Of a stretch of 9,603 nucleotides of DNA, positions 1-6,249 are shown piece after piece. The first letter of the stretch is position 1; every line of letters begins with the position of its first letter. The notes below the pieces were generated by a model that saw nothing but the letters and a program-made list of their open reading frames with translations, was not told the DNA's origin and did not search any database. The position numbers were made by a program, and so were the translations under genes. The stretch covers positions 1 to 9,603 of the forward strand of contig JAEYXD010000016.1 of NCBI GenBank assembly GCA_023428645.1. Reading direction: 5' to 3'. The DNA comes from Pseudomonadota bacterium (lineage in GTDB: Bacteria > Pseudomonadota > Gammaproteobacteria > Steroidobacterales > Steroidobacteraceae).

Positions 1-887
1 ACGGTGGCTTCAGCCGACATCGGCGACATGAGCTTCAGCTTGTTGAGCTCCGACGTGGCCTTCTCCTTGGCCTCCTTCGGCATGCCGGCGACCTTGATGC
101 GCTGCTCGAGCTCCGCGAGCTCGTTCGGCGCGTCTTCCATCTCGCCGAGCTCCTTCTGAATGGCCTTCATCTGCTCATTCAGGTAGTACTCGCGCTGGCT
201 CTTCTCCATCTGCTGCTTCACGCGGCCGCGGATGCGCTTCTCGATTTGCAGCACGTCCATCTCGCCTTCGATCAAGGCGAGGATGTGCTCGAGGCGCTTA
301 CGCACGTCCTGGATCTCGAGCACCTTCTGCTTGGCATCGAGCTTGAGGGACATGTGGGCGGCGACGGTGTCGGCGAGGCGGCCGGGCTGTTCGATGCCCG
401 CGAGCGAGGTCAGGATTTCGGGCGGGACCTTGCGGTTCAGCTTCACGTACTGCTCGAACTGCGAAACCACGGAACGTGCGAGCACGTCCATTTCGCGTTC
501 GTCGTACTGCTCCTGATCGCGGAGCGACGAGATCTCGGCGCCGAAGTACTGACCGGTCGTCAGCTTCTCGATCTTCGCGCGCTCGACACCCTCGACGAGC
601 ACCTTCACGGTGCCGTCGGGGAGCTTCAGCAATTGCAGGATCGTTGCAACCGTGCCGAGTCGGTAGAGGTCCTGCGGACCTGGATCATCGACGTCCGCCT
701 GCTTCTGCGCGACGAGCAGAATCTGCTTCGTGCCGCGCATTGCATGATCGAGCGCGAGAATCGACTTCTCGCGACCTACGAACAGCGGAATGACCATGTG
801 CGGATACACGACGACATCGCGCAGCGGCAACACCGGCATGGCAGCAGCTGAAGTCGGGGCATCGGCTTGTGGAGTTTCTGTGCTCAC
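1..887 (-). CDS. lon: ATP-dependent protease Lon, N-terminal part (cut by window start)
   Basis: Lon is a cytoplasmic ATP-dependent serine protease that degrades misfolded and regulatory proteins. Reading the minus strand gives 295 residues that run off the window. After a short Ser/Thr/Ala-rich leader comes the family hallmark MPVLPLRDVVVYPHMVIPLF (residues 17-36), then the N-terminal substrate-binding domain. A charged helical segment follows with QREYYLNEQMKAIQKELGE (about 230-250). Full Lon is about 800 residues, so the AAA+ and Ser-Lys protease domains lie outside. I prefer the GTG at 887 because AGGA sits about 7 nt upstream. An in-frame ATG at 893 would place that AGGA against the start codon. 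Lon lies downstream of clpX in the same direction, separated by a terminator and about 245 bases, so it probably has its own promoter. Identity is clear from sequence; the exact start is an inference. Confidence 0.96.
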   Translation of the reverse strand, partial: MSTETPQADAPTSAAAMPVLPLRDVVVYPHMVIPLFVGREKSILALDHAMRGTKQILLVAQKQADVDDPGPQDLYRLGTVATILQLLKLPDGTVKVLVEGVERAKIEKLTTGQYFGAEISSLRDQEQYDEREMDVLARSVVSQFEQYVKLNRKVPPEILTSLAGIEQPGRLADTVAAHMSLKLDAKQKVLEIQDVRKRLEHILALIEGEMDVLQIEKRIRGRVKQQMEKSQREYYLNEQMKAIQKELGEMEDAPNELAELEQRIKVAGMPKEAKEKATSELNKLKLMSPMSAEAT

Positions 888-988
888 GCGCATTTCCTGT
901 GGCTTGGAATCGGCCTTTCGACCGATTCGAAAAGAACGCTATTCGAAAATACCGGAAGCGCTGCAGACCCGCTAGCGCTTGAGACCGC

Positions 989-1015
989 AGATCGGCTCGA
1001 TTTTTGCCAATCAAG
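989..1015 (-). promoter_or_regulatory. Possible sigma-32 (heat-shock) promoter of lon
   Basis: On the minus strand CTTGATT (1015-1009) is followed after 12 nt by GCCGATCT (996-989). The heat-shock consensus is CTTGAAA, 13-14 nt, CCCCATNT, so the match is 5/7 and 5/7 with a spacer one base short. It lies about 100 nt upstream of the lon start and downstream of the clpX terminator, where a lon promoter is expected. E. coli lon is a known heat-shock gene; assigning it here is inference from a partial match. Confidence 0.35.
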
Positions 1016-1077
1016 AAAGGGTCGAATGGCGGAAGCAGGGACGGTCCTATTGCAACCCATTTCCGTGCGGAATCCGG

Positions 1078-1104
1078 AAAAAACAAGGGCGCCAGGGGCG
1101 CCCT
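1078..1104 (-). terminator. Intrinsic terminator after clpX
   Basis: A perfect 8-bp GC-rich stem (1086-1093 with 1097-1104, three-base loop) is followed on the minus strand by TGTTTTTT (1085-1078). This is a textbook rho-independent terminator about 30 nt past the clpX stop. A run of seven T also exists on the plus strand (1115-1121), but 10 nt from the stem, so activity in that direction is doubtful. It partly insulates lon from clpX transcription. Confidence 0.85.
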
Positions 1105-1133
1105 CGTTCGCAGCTTTTTTTCCTGCAGCAGTG

Positions 1134-2453
<1,320 letters not shown>

Positions 2454-2472
2454 GCGTCACCTCAAAGCCTGG

Positions 2473-2512
2473 TCGACACCCGGTGTCAATGAACGTGACA
2501 CTTTGGTGTCGA
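2473..2512 (-). promoter_or_regulatory. Nested inverted repeat in clpX leader (operator or RNA hairpin)
   Basis: Outer arms TCGACACC (2473-2480) and GGTGTCGA (2505-2512) are perfectly complementary. Inside them GTGTCA (2483-2488) and TGACAC (2496-2501) are also complementary, leaving a 7-base loop. The same bases can instead form two small palindromes, GACAC-N3-GTGTC (2475-2487) and GACAC-N4-GTGTC (2497-2510). The element ends about 10 nt before the clpX Shine-Dalgarno and lies just after the AT-rich TATATAAC (2521-2514). It could be a tandem operator over the start site or a leader RNA structure. No known motif is recognised. Confidence 0.6.
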
Positions 2513-2513
2513 G

Positions 2514-2545
2514 GTTATATATCACGCGTCGCCATGTGCCTGCAA
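2514..2545 (-). promoter_or_regulatory. Possible clpX promoter
   Basis: The run GATATATAAC (2523-2514, minus strand) is an isolated AT-rich patch in GC-rich DNA and contains TATATA and TATAAC, plausible -10 boxes. A poor -35, TTGCAG (2545-2540), lies 18 nt upstream of TATATA. Transcription would begin near 2508, inside the inverted repeat. The -10 is suggestive and the -35 is weak. Confidence 0.35.
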
Positions 2546-2547
2546 AG

Positions 2548-2582
2548 ACGGCCCGCTCAGCAACGCGTTGAGTGATGGCCGT
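2548..2582 (-). other. Imperfect hairpin between clpP and clpX
   Basis: ACGGCC (2548-2553) pairs with GGCCGT (2577-2582). The enclosed sequence has a further self-complementary core around CAACGCGTTG (2561-2570). It begins about 35 nt past the clpP stop. On the minus strand it is followed by CTTTGC, not a T run, so it is not a convincing intrinsic terminator. It could be a partial attenuator or an RNA processing/stability element between clpP and clpX. Confidence 0.4.
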
Positions 2583-2617
2583 AAGGTAAATCCCTAGTAA
2601 ACAGAGTCACTTACTGG

Positions 2618-3250
2618 TCACTTGCCCGGCACGACACTCGTGTCGCCCCGGCGCTCCAGGACCTTGTCAATCAGACCGTAGGCCACTGCCGCCTCGCCGC
2701 CCATGAAGTTGTCACGGTCGGTGTCCTGACGAATCTTCTCGATCGTCTGCCCGGTGTGCTTCGACAGAATGCGGTTCAGCCGATCGCGCGTTTCCAACAC
2801 CTCGCGCGCGTGGATGTCGATATCCGACGCCTGACCCTGAAAGCCGGCGAGCGGCTGGTGAATCATCACCCGCGAATGCGGCAGGCTGTAACGCTTGCCC
2901 TTCGCTCCGCCCGCCAACAACACGGCACCCATGCTGGCTGCCTGACCGATCACCATCGTGCTGACATCGGGCTTGATGAACTGCATCGTGTCGTAAATCG
3001 ACAGACCGGCGCTCACCGAGCCGCCAGGGGAGTTGATGTACAGCGCGATATCTTTGTCCGGATTCTCGGATTCCAAGAACAGGAGCTGCGCGACGATCAG
3101 ATTCGCCATGTGGTCTTCGATCGGGCCCACGATGAAGATCACGCGCTCCTTCAGCAGGCGCGAGTAGATGTCATAAGCGCGCTCGCCGCGAGCCGTTTGC
3201 TCGACGACCATGGGTACTAGATTCATAACGGGTGTGCTGCGTGTAGCCAT
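2618..3250 (-). CDS. clpP: ATP-dependent Clp protease proteolytic subunit ClpP
   Basis: ClpP is the self-compartmentalised serine peptidase that degrades chains delivered by ClpX. The 210-residue product has the catalytic triad Ser106 (GQAASMGA), His131 (RVMIHQPLA) and Asp180 (DTDRDNF). The spacings of 25 and 49 residues equal those of E. coli ClpP. The oxyanion loop SPGGSV is at 74-79. NLVPMVVEQTARGERAYDIY (10-29) corresponds to the start of the mature enzyme after propeptide removal. I see no Shine-Dalgarno before the ATG at 3250, nor before the in-frame ATGs at codons 9 and 14, so the start is less certain than the identity. It lies between tig (77 bases upstream) and clpX (164 bases downstream), all on the same strand. 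A possible heat-shock promoter ends only 7 nt before the ATG, raising leaderless translation as a possibility. Confidence 0.98.
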   Translation of the reverse strand: MATRSTPVMNLVPMVVEQTARGERAYDIYSRLLKERVIFIVGPIEDHMANLIVAQLLFLESENPDKDIALYINSPGGSVSAGLSIYDTMQFIKPDVSTMVIGQAASMGAVLLAGGAKGKRYSLPHSRVMIHQPLAGFQGQASDIDIHAREVLETRDRLNRILSKHTGQTIEKIRQDTDRDNFMGGEAAVAYGLIDKVLERRGDTSVVPGK

Positions 3251-3257
3251 AGGTTGA

Positions 3258-3286
3258 ATATGGTGATGCGTCGCTAAGTGTGCAAC
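3258..3286 (-). promoter_or_regulatory. Possible sigma-32-type promoter directly in front of clpP
   Basis: On the minus strand GTTGCAC (3286-3280), 14 nt, CACCATAT (3265-3258). The -10 matches heat-shock CCCCATNT at 6 of 7 specified bases; the -35 matches CTTGAAA at only 4 of 7. The overlapping CATATT (3262-3257) could also serve as a sigma-70 -10. E. coli clpP is heat-shock controlled, which supports the idea. Transcription from here would start at or within a few bases of the clpP ATG. Confidence 0.35.
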
Positions 3287-3327
3287 AAAGTCATCGCGGT
3301 TGCCCGCACGTATCGCCGTTTGCCGCG

Positions 3328-4623
3328 CTACGCGCCGAAATTCATCAGTTCCTTGAAGGACGACGGCTGATCCGTGACTTTGGCGCGTTCGACCACCCAG
3401 TCGACCACCTGATCTTCCAGCACGCTCGCCTCGAGCTGACGCTGCACTTGCGGATTGGCGCGGTAGGTCTGCAAGGCCTGATTTGGATCCGGGAATTGCA
3501 TCGCAAGTTCCTCGAAGCGCTGCTGCACTTTCGCTTGGTCGACCTGCAGCTTCGCGTCCTTGATGATCTCGTTCACGAGCAGCGTGAGTGCGACGCGGCG
3601 GCGCGCCGGCTCCACGAAGCCGTCGGGCGGCGGCAGCTGCGACATGTCCTGCGCGCCCATGCGGCGGCCGGCGTCGATCTGCAGATCGCGAGTCTGCTGG
3701 TCCACGAGGCTCTTCGGCAGCTCGAGCGGATTCGCGGCGAGCAGCGCGTCCATCACTTGCTTCTTCAGGCGGGCGCGCACCGCTTCGCCAAGCTCGCGAC
3801 GCATGTTGTCTTCGACTTCTTCACGCAGACGGTCGATCCCGCCCGTCTCGACGCCGTACAGCTTGCAGAACTCGTCATCGAGTTCCGGCAGCTTGCGCTC
3901 TTCGACGGATTTGATCGTGATCTCGAACTGCGCCGTCTTGCCGGCCAGATTCGGTGCGCCGTAGTTCTCGGGGAATGCGACATCGATCGTGCGTGTTTCC
4001 CCTGCTTTCGCGCCACGCAGACCCGCTTCGAAATCGGCGAGCATGCGACCCGCGCCGAGAATGATCGACACGTTCTCGCCCGATCCGCCCTCGAACGGCT
4101 GGCCGTCCAGCTTGCCGGCGAAATCGATGACGACACGATCAGTGTCCTGCGCCTCGCGCTCGACCGCCGAGTACGTCGGCCGCTGCTCGCGCAGGTTCTG
4201 GATCATGGCGTCGACATCCGCGGTCGTGACTTCGGCAGTCGGACGCGTCAGCTCCATGCTCTCGAAACCCTTCACCGTGACTTCCGGGAGCACTTCGAAC
4301 GTCGCGCGATACTTGAGATCGCTGCCCTGCTCCAAGTTGATGGGCTCGATGCGCGGACCGGCCGCGGGAACGAGCTTCTCCTGCGTGACGGCCTCGGCGA
4401 ACGACGACTGCATGACATCGCCGAGCACTTCCTGACGCACTTGCTGACCGAACTGCTGGCGGACGACTTTGACTGGCACCTTGCCCGGCCGGAAGCCCTT
4501 GAGCCGGACGGTCCGGCTTAGCTTCTGCAGGCGCTCGTCGATCGCTTTCTCGATGCGCTCGGCGGGGACCTGAACTTCCATCCGACGCTCCAACGCGCCG
4601 GTCGTCTCTACGGAAACCTGCAT
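3328..4623 (-). CDS. tig: Trigger factor, ribosome-associated chaperone and prolyl isomerase
   Basis: Trigger factor binds the ribosome near the exit tunnel and shelters nascent chains. The 431-residue product begins MQVSVETTGALERRMEVQVP and carries the ribosome-binding signature GFRPGKVP at 43-50, the same positions as in E. coli. The FKBP-type prolyl isomerase domain spans about 160-240 (TDRVVIDFAGKLDGQPFEGG at 161-180). A long helical C-terminal chaperone domain follows, ending SSFKELMNFGA. Length is normal for the family. The ATG at 4623 has AGAGG about 10 nt upstream. The gene starts only 33 nt after the 3' end of tRNA-Leu, leaving no room for a convincing separate promoter. The tig message is therefore probably made with the tRNA and released by 3' processing. 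clpP follows 77 bases downstream. A long open frame on the opposite strand (3280-4521) is a codon-bias shadow. Confidence 0.98.
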   Translation of the reverse strand: MQVSVETTGALERRMEVQVPAERIEKAIDERLQKLSRTVRLKGFRPGKVPVKVVRQQFGQQVRQEVLGDVMQSSFAEAVTQEKLVPAAGPRIEPINLEQGSDLKYRATFEVLPEVTVKGFESMELTRPTAEVTTADVDAMIQNLREQRPTYSAVEREAQDTDRVVIDFAGKLDGQPFEGGSGENVSIILGAGRMLADFEAGLRGAKAGETRTIDVAFPENYGAPNLAGKTAQFEITIKSVEERKLPELDDEFCKLYGVETGGIDRLREEVEDNMRRELGEAVRARLKKQVMDALLAANPLELPKSLVDQQTRDLQIDAGRRMGAQDMSQLPPPDGFVEPARRRVALTLLVNEIIKDAKLQVDQAKVQQRFEELAMQFPDPNQALQTYRANPQVQRQLEASVLEDQVVDWVVERAKVTDQPSSFKELMNFGA

Positions 4624-4656
4624 TGCTCACGGACCTCTGTATATGTCTCGAATTTC

Positions 4657-4741
4657 TGGTGCGAAAGGAGGGACTCGAACCCTCACGGGGTTACCCACTG
4701 GAACCTAAATCCAGCGCGTCTACCAGTTCCGCCACTTTCGC
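4657..4741 (-). tRNA. tRNA-Leu (anticodon UAG)
   Basis: The minus-strand sequence folds as a class II tRNA. The acceptor is GCGAAAG/CTTTCGC, and a D arm GGCGGAACTGGTAGACGC is present. The anticodon stem CTGGA/TCCAG encloses loop TTTAGGT (anticodon TAG). A long variable arm and the T arm GAGGGTTCGAGTCCCTC follow, with discriminator A and encoded CCA. It reads CUA codons (and by wobble other CUN codons). It lies 33 nt upstream of tig in the same direction and has a likely promoter of its own. The three other tRNA genes of the window, also on the minus strand, lie 4.5 kb upstream. Confidence 0.97.
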
Positions 4742-4764
4742 AATCGTAAAGCTGATCGGCACCA

Positions 4765-4813
4765 GCCCGCCCGAGCGGGCCGCGGAGTATACCCGACGGA
4801 CTGGACGGGTCAC
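4765..4813 (-). promoter_or_regulatory. Promoter and leader hairpin of the tRNA-Leu/tig unit
   Basis: GTGACC (4813-4808), 16 nt, TATACT (4791-4786) on the minus strand matches TTGACA/TATAAT at 4/6 and 5/6. It is followed by a GC-only stretch (CCGCGGCCCG), the kind of discriminator found in stringently controlled stable-RNA promoters. Starting near 4779, the transcript would open with a GCCCGC/GCGGGC hairpin (4765-4780). It would have a leader of about 38 nt before the tRNA 5' end, removable by RNase P. Confidence 0.6.
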
Positions 4814-5073
4814 GGGTAGCCGACGGGCGGCGGCGGATCGCCCCGGACGCCGCTGCGGCGCAACGTAATCCGCTGCCAGTGGGAATCTGGCGCGGCGGTA
4901 CGGCGCCCGCACGGCGGCCATGCCCTATCGGGCTCGACCGACAGTCAAAGGGCCTCTCCCATGAGGCAGCATTCGTCCGCAGCCCTTCCGTCCGGCTGAT
5001 TGTCCGGGTCGTCGGCACGGGGGGAGAATCGCCGCCCCCTCGAACCGATCCACCACACTTCGAGGAGCCCGCA
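4814..5073. other. Divergent intergenic region before the SDR gene
   Basis: There is no convincing gene here between the divergent tRNA-Leu promoter and the dehydrogenase. An open frame continues upstream of the dehydrogenase start to 4879, but its residues are Arg/Pro/Gly-rich and unlike any SDR N-terminus. A weak plus-strand promoter candidate is TTGTCC (about 5000-5005) with GAGAAT about 18 nt later. GAGGAG (5062-5067) is the ribosome binding site for the ATG at 5074. Nothing else was recognised. Confidence 0.5.
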
Positions 5074-5958
5074 ATGACCGAGAAGAGGTCTTGGACACGG
5101 GGGCGGCTCGACGGCAAGGTCGCTCTGGTCACTGGCGCCGCACGCGGCATCGGCCGGGCTGCGGCGGTCGCACTCGCCGAAGCCGGCGCCGACGTCGTCG
5201 GCCTGGACATTGTCGCGATGGTCAGCCCGATCAACGATTTCCCGCCCGCTACACCCGACGATCTGGACCACACCGGCACCCGCGTTTGCGATGCGGGCTC
5301 CCGATGGTTGGGCGTCGTCGCCGATCAGCGCGACATCGCGGCCCTCCGCGATGTCGCCGCGCGTGTGGAGAACGAGTGGGGCGGCGTCGACATCGTGTTC
5401 GCCAACGCCGGAATTCAGGCATTCAAGCCGATTCTCGAGATGGAAGACGCCGACTGGCACGATCAGATCGACGACAACCTCAACGGCACGGCGAACGTCA
5501 TGCGGGTGTTCGCACCGCTGCTGGTGCGCCGTGGCGGCGGCCGCATCATCGTCACCTCGTCGACCCAAGGGCAGCACGGCACCAAGACGGGGGCGGCCTA
5601 CTCGGCATCGAAGTGGGGAATCATCGGCCTCATGAAGTCCGCGGCGCTCGAGCTCGGAGCGCACGGCATCACCGTGAACGCGGTCATTCCGGGCCTGGCG
5701 AATACGGCACTGACGAGGCACGAAGACCGCTACGCTCAAGCGATCACCGTCTCTGGCGCGGTGCCCTCCGGCGATCTGGCAGACGACGAAATCACAGCGC
5801 GACGGCTGCTGTCCGCGAAGAGCCCGATGGGCCTGCCCTGGATCGAGCCGGAGGATGTGGCTCCGCTGGTCGTGTTCCTGGCTTCGGACGAGGCACGATT
5901 CGTGAGCGGCACATCGCTGGCGGTGACGGCTGGCGACAGCGCGAATGTCACTGCCTAG
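5074..5958 (+). CDS. NAD-type short-chain dehydrogenase/reductase (SDR), classical type
   Basis: The 294-residue cytoplasmic oxidoreductase has the classical SDR plan. The Rossmann cofactor motif TGAARGIG is at 20-27. Asp45 at the end of the second strand suggests NAD(H) over NADP(H). NAG is at 111-113, and the active-site tetrad is Asn135, Ser163, Tyr176 and Lys180 (YSASK). An insert after the second strand (about 46-75, with SPINDFPPATPDDLD) and the ending TAGDSANVTA resemble the carveol-dehydrogenase-like subfamily often annotated as mycofactocin-coupled. The substrate cannot be told; alcohol, terpenoid or steroid are guesses. The ATG at 5074 is chosen because GAGGAG lies 6 nt upstream and the fold begins right after; upstream in-frame codons to 4879 look non-coding. 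It stands alone, divergent from tRNA-Leu/tig and convergent with the TonB receptor, with no mycofactocin gene in the window. Confidence 0.93.
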   Translation: MTEKRSWTRGRLDGKVALVTGAARGIGRAAAVALAEAGADVVGLDIVAMVSPINDFPPATPDDLDHTGTRVCDAGSRWLGVVADQRDIAALRDVAARVENEWGGVDIVFANAGIQAFKPILEMEDADWHDQIDDNLNGTANVMRVFAPLLVRRGGGRIIVTSSTQGQHGTKTGAAYSASKWGIIGLMKSAALELGAHGITVNAVIPGLANTALTRHEDRYAQAITVSGAVPSGDLADDEITARRLLSAKSPMGLPWIEPEDVAPLVVFLASDEARFVSGTSLAVTAGDSANVTA

Positions 5959-5973
5959 CGATTGCGCCCTCTC

Positions 5974-6120
5974 ATGCGCAGCGATGAGCTCGTTGCTGCG
6001 TCCACGGTTGCGAACGAAGTGCGGACGTCGTGCTCTATCGTGGGGCGGACGGTCGAGGGTTACAGCGCAAGCGAGGAAGCGCTCGGATTCCGCAACACCC
6101 GCTTTTACGAGTCAGTCTGA
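5974..6120 (+). CDS. Doubtful 48-residue reading frame after the SDR gene
   Basis: This frame starts 15 bases after the SDR stop and in the same frame. It reads MRSDELVAASTVANEVRTSC and ends EEALGFRNTRFYESV before TGA. The composition is mixed and acidic, more protein-like than the Arg/Pro-rich shadow frames nearby. No ribosome binding site is visible and I do not recognise the family. It could be a small gene, the C-terminal remnant of a lost gene, or chance. The rest of the convergent gap, 6121-6249, shows no gene and no clear terminator. Confidence 0.25.
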   Translation: MRSDELVAASTVANEVRTSCSIVGRTVEGYSASEEALGFRNTRFYESV

Positions 6121-6249
6121 ATCGGAATCCCCGATCAGGGTCTGAGCAGTCGACGACTCGGGTCGCAGCATTCGCCCAGGATTTGCTCGCCGGCGTCCAG
6201 AACTTTCCTGACCTGGCCGCTGGCACAAATCTTGGGCTCGCCAGCTATC

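Noticed and set aside
246..851. 201-residue frame opposite lon
   Set aside because: It is antisense to unmistakable Lon sequence; a codon-bias shadow.
3280..4521. 413-residue open frame on the plus strand opposite tig
   Set aside because: It mirrors the real trigger-factor gene. The product is His/Arg/Leu-rich with no domain, and long antisense frames are expected in GC-rich coding DNA.
4742..4870. Attachment-site duplicate of the tRNA-Lys 3' end at the far side of the accessory block
   Set aside because: I compared the tRNA-Lys 3' sequence with the DNA next to tRNA-Leu and found no matching repeat, so classic tRNA-targeted island integration is not supported.
4879..5073. 65-residue N-terminal extension of the SDR
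   Set aside because: The extension is Arg/Pro-rich with no SDR character, while GAGGAG and ATG at 5074 directly precede the fold.
4683..5279. 198-residue minus-strand frame spanning tRNA-Leu and the SDR start
   Set aside because: It overlaps a real tRNA and a real SDR N-terminus, has Ser/Arg/Pro-rich composition and no homology signs.
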